From assembly GCA_937890765.1 (NCBI GenBank), contig CALADQ010000023.1, positions 9,427-73,426 on the forward strand: 64,000 nt of DNA, read 5' to 3'. Positions 17,046-25,801 of this stretch are shown here, one piece after another (the stretch's first letter is position 1; every line of letters begins with the position of its first letter). Below the pieces are notes generated by a model, which saw only the letters and a list, made by a program, of their open reading frames with translations, searched no databases and had not been told where the DNA came from. The translations under genes and the position numbers were made by a program. This stretch comes from an uncultured Candidatus Neoarthromitus sp. (GTDB lineage: Bacteria > Bacillota > Clostridia > Clostridiales > Clostridiaceae).

Positions 17046-18303
17046 TTTTAGTTGCAACGGTGGAGAAGTTCTTTCTATAGGGGAAAAAATTAAAAAGTTA
17101 AGGAGCTACAAAGGAATTAAGCTTAAGGATATTTCAAATGAAAATTTGTCAATTTCTAAAATAAGTTGCATGGAAAATGATAAAACTAAACCCGATAAAC
17201 TTTCTTTAGAAATTTTGGCAAAAAGTTTAGGGACAACTTATGAATATTTAAGTAAGGATATACCGAGCCAAATTTATGATAACATAGATTATTTGAATTT
17301 TAATTTTGATTTTGAAAAATATAAATATAATTTAAAAATCGCTGTTAAAAATGAGCTGCATGAAATTGCTTTTTACATATGCAATCAAATATTTAAAAAA
17401 GTTGTTTTTGAGAAAGTAAATTTAAATGACAACGGAAAAATCATTTCAATAATTCCTATTTACGTAAATTCGTTGACGAAGTTAGGGAACTATGAAAATA
17501 ATTTATTTTATAATTTGGATTTAGCTTGTTATTTTTTCATGAAAGGAGAATATCAAGTCGCTTCTTATCATTTTAATTTTTTGAGAAAAATATCTTTAGA
17601 TTTTCACAATTTCAGAAAATATGAAGTGATTGTTTTTATAAACGAGTTAAGTTGTTATGTTAATTTAAACAAGTACGATAAAATTTATGGATTAATAGAC
17701 GATATAGAATTTTATATAAAATCATGTGAAGATGAAGATATGTATATTGAACTTTATTATTTTAAAATGATTTGGATTATAAAATATGATTTTGAAAATT
17801 TTAGTCCTGAAAAAGTTTTAGAATTTTTAGATTCGTATAGCTCTGAAAAAAAGTTAGAGTTCATTTATAAAATTTGTAGAATTTTGAGAATCTTAGGTTT
17901 TGATGATGAATGTATATATTTGTGCGAAAAATTAATTAATATTGTAAGTGAAGAGAAAGTTTTAGACAAAAGTTTATCTTGTAAAATTTTGTTGTATGTC
18001 TGTGAGATATTTATAGAAAAACATATTTTTGATAAAATAGATACTATAATGGAAGAAAGTTTAAAATTATCTTCTTGCGTCGATTGTTCTGAATATGTTT
18101 TTAAAGCTTACTTTAACAAAGCTTTGTACTATTATAGGAAGAATGATTTAAAAAATTTGGAAACTTCGTTGAATTTTGTTGTTTGTTTTTTAAATAGGAT
18201 TGATGTTCGAGAGCATAAAGATAAATTTTTAGATATTGGATTTATGTTTCATAAACTCGGAGATATAAAAAGCTCAATTAATATTTTGCATAATCTTAAA
18301 TAA
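17014..18303 (+). CDS. XRE-family regulator with C-terminal TPR-like repeats, copy 2
   Basis: Encodes up to 429 residues. LSIGEKIKKLRSYKGIKLKDIS aligns with the opening of copy 1, so the core begins about 20 residues into the frame; the rest is helical and TPR-like but diverged, with Cys-rich stretches. Two starts are possible. ATG 17014 has no clear ribosome-binding site; TTG 17035 has GGAAAGG 12 nt upstream and gives a smaller overlap. The tandem arrangement implies duplication followed by divergence. A perfect-palindrome terminator follows the stop. Confidence 0.8.
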   Translation: MERLVINLDFDFSCNGGEVLSIGEKIKKLRSYKGIKLKDISNENLSISKISCMENDKTKPDKLSLEILAKSLGTTYEYLSKDIPSQIYDNIDYLNFNFDFEKYKYNLKIAVKNELHEIAFYICNQIFKKVVFEKVNLNDNGKIISIIPIYVNSLTKLGNYENNLFYNLDLACYFFMKGEYQVASYHFNFLRKISLDFHNFRKYEVIVFINELSCYVNLNKYDKIYGLIDDIEFYIKSCEDEDMYIELYYFKMIWIIKYDFENFSPEKVLEFLDSYSSEKKLEFIYKICRILRILGFDDECIYLCEKLINIVSEEKVLDKSLSCKILLYVCEIFIEKHIFDKIDTIMEESLKLSSCVDCSEYVFKAYFNKALYYYRKNDLKNLETSLNFVVCFLNRIDVREHKDKFLDIGFMFHKLGDIKSSINILHNLK

Positions 18304-18304
18304 G

Positions 18305-18333
18305 AAAAGAGATGTTAATTAACATCTCTTTTT
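18305..18333. terminator. Bidirectional terminator between the regulator pair and the SASP gene
   Basis: A perfect 28-bp palindrome (AAAAGAGATGTTAA and its complement, 18305-18332) with A-run and T-run flanks. It serves both convergent genes. Confidence 0.9.
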
Positions 18334-18337
18334 ATAA

Positions 18338-18517
18338 TTATTTTAGACCATTTTCGTATTGTTCTACCATTCTTTTAACCATTTCACCACCAACGGAACC
18401 ACATTGTTTAGAAGTTAAGTTACCATTGTAATCAGTGAAAGGAACTCCCATTTCATTAGCAACTTGGCTTTTAAATTGTTCTAAACCATTTTTAGCATCT
18501 GGAACTAATTTACCCAT
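18338..18517 (-). CDS. Alpha/beta-type small acid-soluble spore protein (SASP)
   Basis: A 59-residue DNA-binding protein. It has the family pattern KNGLEQFKSQVANEMGV, then GNLTSKQCGSVGGEMVKRMV, where GSVGGEMVKRM matches the conserved minor-groove-binding helix region. In spore formers these proteins coat and protect spore DNA. The usual GPR-protease cleavage site (E-I/F-A-S/N-E) reads SQVANEM here, with Glu replaced by Gln, so germination cleavage may be poor. The start is ATG 18517, 7 nt after a perfect AGGAGG; the in-frame TTG at 18523 is too close to it. Confidence 0.93.
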   Translation of the reverse strand: MGKLVPDAKNGLEQFKSQVANEMGVPFTDYNGNLTSKQCGSVGGEMVKRMVEQYENGLK

Positions 18518-18698
18518 ATACAATCCTCCTAATAATTAAAAAAGTATTATTTAATAACCTGTTAACATTAGATTAACAAGTTAATATTAGTATGAACTTA
18601 TATATAATTTATAAACATGAAATATTTTGGAATTTTAGTTAAAAAGAAGTTTCTATAAGTCGCTTAAAATCTATAAATTTGATTATTTATTAAATTTG

Positions 18699-18707
18699 TG
18701 TTATAAT
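18699..18707 (+). promoter_or_regulatory. Extended -10 promoter element for the M23 peptidase gene
   Basis: TG-N-TATAAT (TG 18699-18700, TATAAT 18702-18707) gives a start near 18714 and a leader of about 67 nt before the GTG at 18781. No good -35 is visible, as expected for an extended -10. Confidence 0.5.
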
Positions 18708-18780
18708 TCCAACGTGTAATTTTACTATTTGAGAAATAATATTTTTATGGTTTTGTTTTAAATTTAGGAGGATATTTAAG

Positions 18781-20091
18781 GTGCATAAAAATAAAGTTTT
18801 GGGTTTATTTTTATCTCTATTGATGGCATTTAATTTTATGATTGGTGATAATGTAGACGCAAGTATTAAAGATTCTTTAGAAAAGCAAATAAAAGAGAAC
18901 AACGAAAAGATAAATGATGTTAAAACTTCAATTTCTGAGATTGAAGGAGAGATTGATGTAGTTGATGATGAGTTATCTAAAATTAAAAGTGAAATTGATC
19001 AGCGTAATAAAATTGTAAATGAATATGTGGAAAATATAGAACAGCATCAAAAAAATATAGATGAGAAAAATCTTCTTATAGAGGGAGTTTTAAAAGAGGT
19101 TGAAATTACTGAAAATAAAATCTCAGATTTGAATGTTGAATTGCAAAAGAATGAAGAGGAACTTTATAAACTAGAGGCATTGTTGGCAGAAAGGATAAGA
19201 GAGTTTTATAAATATTCTCAAAATAATTCTTTGGGTTTAGATTTGTTACTAGTTATGGTTTTTGATATGAATAAAGATTTGCAAGAGGTATTAGATACTG
19301 TTCACAGTATTTCTAAAATCACCGAAAGCGATAAAAAATTAATAGAGAATATTAGGCAAATAAAAGACAACATAAATAGGGATAAAGAAAATTTAGAAAA
19401 GGAAATCCAAAATCTTGATTTGTATAAGAAAGATTTAGAAAGACAAATACAGGAAATAGAGAGTATTAAACTTACTCTTGTAGATAAAAAACAAGAATTG
19501 GAAGTTGAACTTCAAAAGGTTAAAGACTTGGAAGCACAATATCAAGATAAATATAATTCTTTAGATGAAACTGCGAAACAAAAAAGAGATGAGCTTCTTA
19601 GGATGCAAGAGGACAATGAAGAATTACAAAAACAATTGAAAGAGTATTTAAATTCCATAAATAATTCTGGATTTGTTGGTGGTTCAAATAGTGTTAGTCC
19701 AAGTGGTTACCTAAGACCTTCAACAGGTTCTATTACTTCAAATTTTGGAACTAGAGTTCACCCAATTAGAGGAACTAGATCAACTCATACTGGAGTAGAT
19801 TTTGGTGCAGGTTATGGTGATAGCGTTTTAGCAAGTAGGGCTGGTGATGTTGCTTTTGCTGGTTGGTACAATAATGTTTATGGAAATGTTGTTATTTTAA
19901 ATCATGGTGGAGGATATCAAACGTTTTATGCACATATGTCAAGAGTTGCAGTTTCAAAAGGGCAAGTTGTGGATCAAGGGCAGAGAGTTGGATATGTTGG
20001 TTCGACTGGTCTTAGCACAGGGGCACATTTGCATTTTGAAGTTAGGAAAAATGGAGAGAGTTTAAATCCAATGAACTTTTTGACAAGATAA
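18781..20091 (+). CDS. Secreted M23 peptidase with N-terminal coiled coil (CwlO/EnvC-like)
   Basis: A 436-residue exported cell-wall hydrolase or activator. The signal peptide ends near DNVDAS (about residue 28), followed by a coiled coil of about 260 residues and a Ser/Gly linker. The C-terminal LytM domain has zinc ligands in HTGVDFG and HLHFEVRKNG, with TRVHPIRGT before. All metal ligands of active M23 enzymes appear present, unlike degenerate EnvC. The start is GTG 18781 behind AGGAGG. It is transcribed alone and followed by its own terminator. Confidence 0.92.
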   Translation: MHKNKVLGLFLSLLMAFNFMIGDNVDASIKDSLEKQIKENNEKINDVKTSISEIEGEIDVVDDELSKIKSEIDQRNKIVNEYVENIEQHQKNIDEKNLLIEGVLKEVEITENKISDLNVELQKNEEELYKLEALLAERIREFYKYSQNNSLGLDLLLVMVFDMNKDLQEVLDTVHSISKITESDKKLIENIRQIKDNINRDKENLEKEIQNLDLYKKDLERQIQEIESIKLTLVDKKQELEVELQKVKDLEAQYQDKYNSLDETAKQKRDELLRMQEDNEELQKQLKEYLNSINNSGFVGGSNSVSPSGYLRPSTGSITSNFGTRVHPIRGTRSTHTGVDFGAGYGDSVLASRAGDVAFAGWYNNVYGNVVILNHGGGYQTFYAHMSRVAVSKGQVVDQGQRVGYVGSTGLSTGAHLHFEVRKNGESLNPMNFLTR

Positions 20092-20134
20092 GAAATGGTT
20101 TTTATAATAGATTAAATTTTATAAAATTTTAATG

Positions 20135-20165
20135 AAAAGGATGCTATTTTCAGCATCCTTTTTGT
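20135..20165 (+). terminator. Intrinsic terminator after the M23 peptidase gene
   Basis: An 11-bp perfect stem (20135-20145 with 20152-20162), 6-nt loop and T-run. Confidence 0.9.
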
Positions 20166-20316
20166 TTACTCACAATAAAAAAGTGAAAAAATATGTATAA
20201 GAATCAAAAAATGGTTATAATTTAAATACAGTTTAATTTTTTATTAATAAATTTTTGGATTTTTTAATTTGAGCTTTTATGATATTTAATCTCTGATATT
20301 GGTGGTGGAGGTATAG

Positions 20317-21159
20317 ATGAAAAAAATTAGTATTTTCAGTAGAGAATATGAAAAGAGAATACGGAGAAAACGATTTGCCATTTTACTTATGGTTATAATA
20401 TTTTTTGCTTCATTGGTTGGGTATATTGTAAACTTTTCTCAAGTTAATGATTATGTTAAAGATTTTTATTATTCAATGGTGACAAAACAGGTTTTAAAGG
20501 ATGAACAAGATACTTCTTTGAATGCAAAGGAAAATAATAAATTAACTCAAGATACAAATGATGAAAATGATAAAAACCAAAATCAGTTTGCTGTTGTCGA
20601 TAATTTGGATTTAGGACCAGTGCATTCAAATAAGGAAGTTAAATTATCTGATAATGAAATTTTGAATGTGGTTTATTATAAAAATGGTGATGAAGTCGAA
20701 TTTCAAGGAATAGATGAAAGTTTTGTTGACAAATATAAGGTGGATATTTCACCAAATAAAAAATTAATTTTAATTGATGATTTTAATAATCAAAATACAT
20801 ATTTAGTGGATTCAAATTTCAATGTTTATAATCTAGATCCAGAGTTTTTCTATTCAAATTCTGCCAAAGCTAGATTTTATAAAAAAGATGTTATGTCTAA
20901 TTATGAAAACTACGTTTGGTATAAAAATCCAAAATTTATGGATGACAATACTATTGTTTATGTTTCAAATTTACCATGGTTTGGAAAAAATGAACAATAT
21001 GTTTGGAAAACTGATGTTTCAAATTTAAATGATCTCAAATATTTTATGACATCTGTAGCGGGGCAAAATATTGATTTTGTAGAGTTGACAGAAGAGGGTA
21101 TAAAAGTTAATATAAATAATGAAATCAAGTTATTAACATTTTCTTTTGTTCTTAAGTAA
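20317..21159 (+). CDS. Membrane-anchored extracytoplasmic protein of unknown function
   Basis: Encodes 280 residues. A basic N-terminus (KKISIFSREYEKRIRRKRF) leads into one hydrophobic segment (about 20-42), then a polar Asn/Asp/Lys linker and a globular region of about 190 residues with beta-strand character (e.g. KLILIDDFNNQNTYLVDSN, NTIVYVSNLPWFGKNEQYVWK). I recognise no catalytic motif or family. The ribosome-binding site is GGTGGAGG before ATG 20317. It is 78 nt upstream of tig and in the same direction, but an independent promoter for tig cannot be excluded. Confidence 0.75.
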   Translation: MKKISIFSREYEKRIRRKRFAILLMVIIFFASLVGYIVNFSQVNDYVKDFYYSMVTKQVLKDEQDTSLNAKENNKLTQDTNDENDKNQNQFAVVDNLDLGPVHSNKEVKLSDNEILNVVYYKNGDEVEFQGIDESFVDKYKVDISPNKKLILIDDFNNQNTYLVDSNFNVYNLDPEFFYSNSAKARFYKKDVMSNYENYVWYKNPKFMDDNTIVYVSNLPWFGKNEQYVWKTDVSNLNDLKYFMTSVAGQNIDFVELTEEGIKVNINNEIKLLTFSFVLK

Positions 21160-21237
21160 CTATTTTTGTTGATTTTAATTATTATTTTATTTTTATATAT
21201 TTTTTAAAATATAACTCGTTTAGGAGGAGTTTTTATA

Positions 21238-22542
21238 ATGAACGTTCAATTAAATACTCTTGAGAATAGCAGAGTTGAACTTATTATTAAAGTTGAAAAT
21301 AAGGAATTTGTTGAAGCGATTAATAAGTCGTTTAAAAAGAATGTTGGTAAATACAATGTTCCTGGATTTAGAAGAGGTAAGGTTCCTTTTAATGTTTTCA
21401 AAAAAATGTTTGGAGTAGAGTCTTTGTATAATGATGCTGTAAATATTTTAATTGATAAGACTTATAGAGATGCTATACAAGAGAATAAACTTGAGGTAGT
21501 TGATTATCCTGAAATTGATTTGATTACTTGTGATGAAGAAAAGGATCTTGAGTATAAGGCGGTTGTTTATGTTAAGCCTGAAGTGAAACTCGGAGAATAT
21601 AAAGGAGTTAAGGTAGATGAAGTTAAGTATGATTTATCTCAGGAAGATGTTGAACGTGAGTTAAATTCAATGAGGGAGAAAAATTCGCGTTTAATTTCTA
21701 AGGAAAGCGGTTTAGTTGAGCAAGGAGATATAGCTGTAATAGATTTTAAAGGTTTCATAGATGAGATTCCTTTTGAAGGTGGAGAAGGTAAAGATTATAG
21801 TTTAGCTATTGGCTCTAAAACTTTTATAGACAATTTTGAAGATCAGTTAGTGGGCAAGAAAAAAGATGAAGAGGTTGTGGTTAATGTTACTTTCCCAGAG
21901 GATTATAATGTTGAGGAGTTAAAGGGAAAGCCAGCAAAATTTGAAGTTAAGATAAATGATGTAAAAATTAAAGAATTTCCTGAGTTAGATGATGAATTTG
22001 CAAAAAGTTTTTCAGAGTTTGAGACTTTAGATGAGCTTAAAAAGGATATTTCTGAAAAATTAGAAACATCAAATAGCAATAGAGCTAAAGCGGAATATGA
22101 GAATGCCGTTATCGAAAAAGTTTGTGAAAATGCTGAAGTGTATATACCTGATCCTATGATAAATAGTGAAATTGATAAGCTTGTAAAAGATTTTGAAAAT
22201 AAGATAAGATATCAAGGTATAAATTTAGATAAATATTGCGAATATTATGGTATAACTTTGGAAGATATAAGAAATAATTTCAAGGATAGAGCGAGTAAGC
22301 AAGTATTATCTAGTTTAGTTTTAGAGGAAATTTCTAAAAGGGAAAAGATGGAAATTACTGAAGAAGAATTAGATAATAAAACTTCAGAATTAGCAAAACT
22401 GTATGCCGAAGATGGAGATAAAATAAAATCTATAAAGGAAACTCTAATGAGTTCGTATAAAGATTCTTTAGAAAAAGATATATTGTTTTCTAAAACTGTA
22501 GAATTTTTAGTTAACGAGAGTAAGAAAGAATCAATTAAATAA
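21238..22542 (+). CDS. tig: Trigger factor (ribosome-associated chaperone/PPIase)
   Basis: A 434-residue protein of normal length. The ribosome-binding signature GFRRGKVPF is near residue 45, the FKBP-type PPIase domain (GDIAVIDFKGFIDEIPFEGG) is in the middle, and a helical C-terminal chaperone domain follows. It folds nascent chains at the ribosome exit. AGGAGG precedes ATG 21238. clpP follows 24 nt later and then clpX, the tig-clpP-clpX order common in bacteria. Confidence 0.97.
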   Translation: MNVQLNTLENSRVELIIKVENKEFVEAINKSFKKNVGKYNVPGFRRGKVPFNVFKKMFGVESLYNDAVNILIDKTYRDAIQENKLEVVDYPEIDLITCDEEKDLEYKAVVYVKPEVKLGEYKGVKVDEVKYDLSQEDVERELNSMREKNSRLISKESGLVEQGDIAVIDFKGFIDEIPFEGGEGKDYSLAIGSKTFIDNFEDQLVGKKKDEEVVVNVTFPEDYNVEELKGKPAKFEVKINDVKIKEFPELDDEFAKSFSEFETLDELKKDISEKLETSNSNRAKAEYENAVIEKVCENAEVYIPDPMINSEIDKLVKDFENKIRYQGINLDKYCEYYGITLEDIRNNFKDRASKQVLSSLVLEEISKREKMEITEEELDNKTSELAKLYAEDGDKIKSIKETLMSSYKDSLEKDILFSKTVEFLVNESKKESIK

Positions 22543-22566
22543 ACATAATTTTATGGGAGGTAGGTT

Positions 22567-23154
22567 ATGGCTTTAGTGCCTATAGTTGTTGAGCAAACTA
22601 GTAAAGGAGAGCGTTCTTATGATATTTATTCAAGATTATTAAAGGAACGTATAATTTTTTTAGGTGATGAAGTTAATGATGTAACCGCTAGTTTAGTAGT
22701 GGCGCAATTATTATTTTTAGAAAGTGAAGACATGGATAAGGATATACATCTGTATATAAATAGTCCAGGTGGTTCGATAACTGCTGGTATGGCTATTTAT
22801 GACACGATGCAGTATATAAAGCCTGATGTTTCTACTATATGTATAGGTATGGCAGCTTCCATGGGAGCGTTTTTATTATCATCTGGAGCTAAAGGAAAAA
22901 GATATGCTTTGCCTAATAGTGAGATAATGATTCATCAACCGTTAGGTGGATTTAGAGGTCAGGCAACTGATATAGACATTCATGCTAAAAGAATACTTAA
23001 AATGAAAAGTGATCTTAATAGAATATTAAGTGAAAATACAGGTAAGCCACTACCGCAAATAGAAGCTGATGTGGAAAGAGATTATTTCCTAAGTGCAAAT
23101 GAAGCTAAAGAGTATGGTTTGATTGATAACGTAATAACTAAGAAGATTAAATAA
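22567..23154 (+). CDS. clpP: ATP-dependent Clp protease proteolytic subunit
   Basis: A 195-residue serine protease forming the Clp barrel. Catalytic Ser98 (GMAASMGAF), His123 (IMIHQPLGG) and Asp172 (ERDYFLS) are all present, and PGGSITAGMAIYDTM matches the family. The ribosome-binding site GGGAGGT precedes ATG 22567. It lies between tig and its ATPase partner clpX. Confidence 0.97.
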   Translation: MALVPIVVEQTSKGERSYDIYSRLLKERIIFLGDEVNDVTASLVVAQLLFLESEDMDKDIHLYINSPGGSITAGMAIYDTMQYIKPDVSTICIGMAASMGAFLLSSGAKGKRYALPNSEIMIHQPLGGFRGQATDIDIHAKRILKMKSDLNRILSENTGKPLPQIEADVERDYFLSANEAKEYGLIDNVITKKIK

Positions 23155-23192
23155 GATTTAGTGGAGTCTAGTTTGTGTGTGAGGTGTAATTT

Positions 23193-24464
23193 ATGGCAAA
23201 ATTAGATGAAAAAAAGCAACTTAAATGCTCTTTTTGTGGTAAGAGCCAAGAACAAGTTAAGAGATTAATAGCGGGGCCTGGAGTTTATATATGTGATGAG
23301 TGCATTAACTTATGTTCTGAAATCATAACTGATGATTGTGTAGATGAGCAAAAAGTTGAAGTTTCCAAGATACCTAAACCAATAGAAATAAAGGAATATT
23401 TGGATCAATATGTTGTTGGGCAGGAACAAGCGAAGAGATCGGTTTCTGTGGCTATTTATAATCATTACAAAAGAATAAATTCTCCAGTTAAAGATGAAGG
23501 TGTTGAAATACAAAAAAGTAATATTCTTATCTTAGGGCCAACTGGTTCTGGAAAAACTTTAATTGCTCAAACGTTAGCTAGATTTTTGAATGTACCGTTT
23601 GCTATTGCCGATGCTACTACTTTGACAGAAGCAGGGTATGTTGGTGAAGATGTTGAGAATATATTGCTCAGGTTAATACAAAATGCTGATTACGATATAG
23701 AGAGAGCAGAAAGAGGAATAATATATATTGATGAGATTGATAAAATTGCTAGAAAGTCTGAAAATCCATCAATAACTAGAGATGTTTCTGGAGAAGGAGT
23801 TCAGCAGGCTTTGCTTAAAATCTTAGAGGGAACTGTTGCTTCTGTTCCGCCACAAGGTGGAAGAAAGCATCCGCATCAAGAGTTTATACAGATAAATACT
23901 GCTAATATATTATTTATTTGTGGTGGTGCTTTTGATGGTATGGAAAAAATTATAGAACAGCGAACTGGTTCTAGATCAATGGGATTTGGAGCTGATATAA
24001 AATCTAAAAATGAAAAAGACTTAGTAAAAATATTTAAGGATATATTGCCTGAAGATTTATTAAAGTTTGGTTTAATACCAGAATTTATTGGTAGGCTACC
24101 TATAGTGGTTTCTTTAAATGCTCTTACTGTAGATGCTTTAGTTCAAATATTAAAAGAACCTAAAAATGCTATCGTAAAGCAGTATAAGAAGTTATTTGAA
24201 TATGATTCTGTTGAACTAGAATTTGAGGAAGGGGCTTTGTATAAAATATCTGATAAAGCAATAAGTAGAAATACAGGTGCTAGGGGTCTTAGGACTATAG
24301 TGGAGGATTTGCTTTTGGATGTTATGTATGATATACCATCTGAAAAAAATGTTGATAAGGTTGTTGTTACGGAAAAAAGTGTAGATAATAAAAAGATAGA
24401 AGTATTTTATAAAGATGAGAAAAAGATTGAAGAAGAAAAGGATAAGGGGATAGAGAGTGCATGA
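23193..24464 (+). CDS. clpX: Clp protease ATPase subunit ClpX
   Basis: A 423-residue AAA+ unfoldase. The N-terminal zinc-binding domain has Cys12, Cys15, Cys34 and Cys37; Walker A is GPTGSGKT, Walker B is IIYIDEIDKIA, and the sensor-2 region is GARGLRTIVE. The IGF loop that docks ClpP reads IGFL-like sequence less clearly here. It delivers substrates to ClpP. It is followed at 28 nt by engB; a lon gene, present at this place in Bacillus, is absent. Confidence 0.97.
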   Translation: MAKLDEKKQLKCSFCGKSQEQVKRLIAGPGVYICDECINLCSEIITDDCVDEQKVEVSKIPKPIEIKEYLDQYVVGQEQAKRSVSVAIYNHYKRINSPVKDEGVEIQKSNILILGPTGSGKTLIAQTLARFLNVPFAIADATTLTEAGYVGEDVENILLRLIQNADYDIERAERGIIYIDEIDKIARKSENPSITRDVSGEGVQQALLKILEGTVASVPPQGGRKHPHQEFIQINTANILFICGGAFDGMEKIIEQRTGSRSMGFGADIKSKNEKDLVKIFKDILPEDLLKFGLIPEFIGRLPIVVSLNALTVDALVQILKEPKNAIVKQYKKLFEYDSVELEFEEGALYKISDKAISRNTGARGLRTIVEDLLLDVMYDIPSEKNVDKVVVTEKSVDNKKIEVFYKDEKKIEEEKDKGIESA

Positions 24465-24491
24465 TTTATGTAGATTCTATTGATTTGTTTT

Positions 24492-25067
24492 ATGTTTTTA
24501 ATTAAGAGTAGCGAATTTATTAAATCAGCTATAAATTATTCTGATTTTCCAAAAGAAGGTTTGAAAGAAATTGCCATTGTTGGCAGGTCAAATGTTGGAA
24601 AGTCTAGCATTATCAATTCTTTGCTTGGAAGAAAGAAGATTGCTAAAGTTAGTTCAACGCCTGGAAAAACTAGGATGATTAATTTTTTTTTAATAAATAA
24701 TTCATTTTATTTGGTTGATTTTCCAGGATATGGTTATGCTAAGGTTTCTAAGTCTGAAAAAGACATGTGGAAGTATAAAATAGAGGATTATTTTAAAGAT
24801 AGGCCTGTTCTTAAAAAAGTGATTTTGTTGATTGATTCTAGACATAAACCTTTTGAAAGTGATATTAATATGTTTAATTGGATAAGGTATCTTAATTATG
24901 ATTTGTCCATTGTTGCTACTAAATCTGATAAGTTGAAATACAGTGAAATCAAAAAAAATGAAAAATTATTTATGAAGTTTTTCGATACCTCAAAAATTAT
25001 GTTTTATTCTTCTATTAAAAATGATAATAGAGATGAGTTGGTAGACTTCGTATTCCGTGAAATTTAG
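24492..25067 (+). CDS. engB: Ribosome-biogenesis GTPase EngB/YsxC
   Basis: A 191-residue TRAFAC GTPase needed for 50S assembly. G1 is GRSNVGKS, G3 is DFPGYGYAKV and G4 is TKSD (VATKSDKL). The N-terminal FIKSAINYSDFPKEGLKEIAIVG is typical. I start at ATG 24492; TTG 24480 would add MICF-type residues, and neither has a clear ribosome-binding site, so coupling to clpX translation is possible. A terminator follows directly. Confidence 0.95.
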   Translation: MFLIKSSEFIKSAINYSDFPKEGLKEIAIVGRSNVGKSSIINSLLGRKKIAKVSSTPGKTRMINFFLINNSFYLVDFPGYGYAKVSKSEKDMWKYKIEDYFKDRPVLKKVILLIDSRHKPFESDINMFNWIRYLNYDLSIVATKSDKLKYSEIKKNEKLFMKFFDTSKIMFYSSIKNDNRDELVDFVFREI

Positions 25068-25097
25068 AGTATATTATTTTTATAATATACTTTTTTT
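25068..25097 (+). terminator. Intrinsic terminator after engB
   Basis: A 9-bp AT-rich stem (25068-25076 with 25083-25091), 6-nt loop and a run of 7 T; it begins 1 nt after the stop. Confidence 0.85.
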
Positions 25098-25164
25098 ATT
25101 GTAGCATGTTTTATTTATCCACATAAGATTATTATGTAAAAATAAAATAATTTAAGGAGTAAAA

Positions 25165-25704
25165 ATGGATTTTGTTAATTTAATGAATCAAATTAATAAT
25201 CAAGGGTGTGTAAATGATATGATGCAAAATTTTTGTCATAACAACAATAGTAATAATGGAATTGGAAATGGTATCTTGCCTTTATTGCTTTTAGCAGGTT
25301 TAGGAAATAATAATTGTCAAAATAATGGAGGAACATTAACTTGTTATCCATCAAATAATTGTAGTAATCAATGTTTTCAAGGAGTTCAACCTTATGTAAT
25401 TCCAAATTCAGATTCAAATTTAAGGTATAGAACAAGGAGGGTTAGACAAGCTTATGTTGAAGTGCCAGTTTCAACTTATCAAGTAGTAAATCCAATATGT
25501 ACTAATAGTTCATTTTTAAATAGTCAGTGTCCAACTACTATGAATATAATGCCTTATAGCAATCAAAAAGGTGGAATGGACTTAGGAACAATTTTGTTGT
25601 TGATGTGTTTATTTAGCAGATGTAATAACAATTATGATAATAATGGAAATATGTGTCATCCTCATACACGTCCACAACCAAGAAGCAATGCATCTGAATT
25701 GTAA
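25165..25704 (+). CDS. Asn/Cys-rich low-complexity protein of unknown function
   Basis: Encodes 179 residues with about 20% Asn and about a dozen Cys. Two short hydrophobic stretches, GNGILPLLLLAGLG and GTILLLMCLFSR, are separated by an Arg-rich patch (RYRTRRVRQAYVEVPVSTY). There is no signal peptide. Composition recalls clostridial spore-coat or exosporium proteins, but no family match is clear. AAGGAG precedes ATG 25165. It is followed by a second Asn-rich gene behind an unusual hairpin. Confidence 0.7.
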   Translation: MDFVNLMNQINNQGCVNDMMQNFCHNNNSNNGIGNGILPLLLLAGLGNNNCQNNGGTLTCYPSNNCSNQCFQGVQPYVIPNSDSNLRYRTRRVRQAYVEVPVSTYQVVNPICTNSSFLNSQCPTTMNIMPYSNQKGGMDLGTILLLMCLFSRCNNNYDNNGNMCHPHTRPQPRSNASEL

Positions 25705-25758
25705 AAAATTAAATTTGTGATTCAAATATATGATTCAACTTTATATGCAGTTGGAAAA

Positions 25759-25796
25759 TTAGGAGGGGTTTTTATCCCTCCTAAAATATATGGAGG
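25759..25796 (+). promoter_or_regulatory. Shine-Dalgarno-like/anti-Shine-Dalgarno hairpin upstream of the second Asn-rich gene
   Basis: TTAGGAGGG (25759-25767) pairs perfectly with CCCTCCTAA (25776-25784) across an 8-nt loop. No T-run follows, so it is not a plain terminator. The real ribosome-binding site TGGAGG (25791-25796) lies just downstream, and the CCTCC arm could pair with either copy. Confidence 0.6.
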
Positions 25797-25801
25797 ATTT
25801 T

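Noticed and set aside
18518..18650. Sigma-G type promoter for the SASP gene (CATACTA on the minus strand)
   Set aside because: The -10-like CATACTA is present, but no matching -35 (GNATR) occurs at 17-18 nt, so the match is probably chance.
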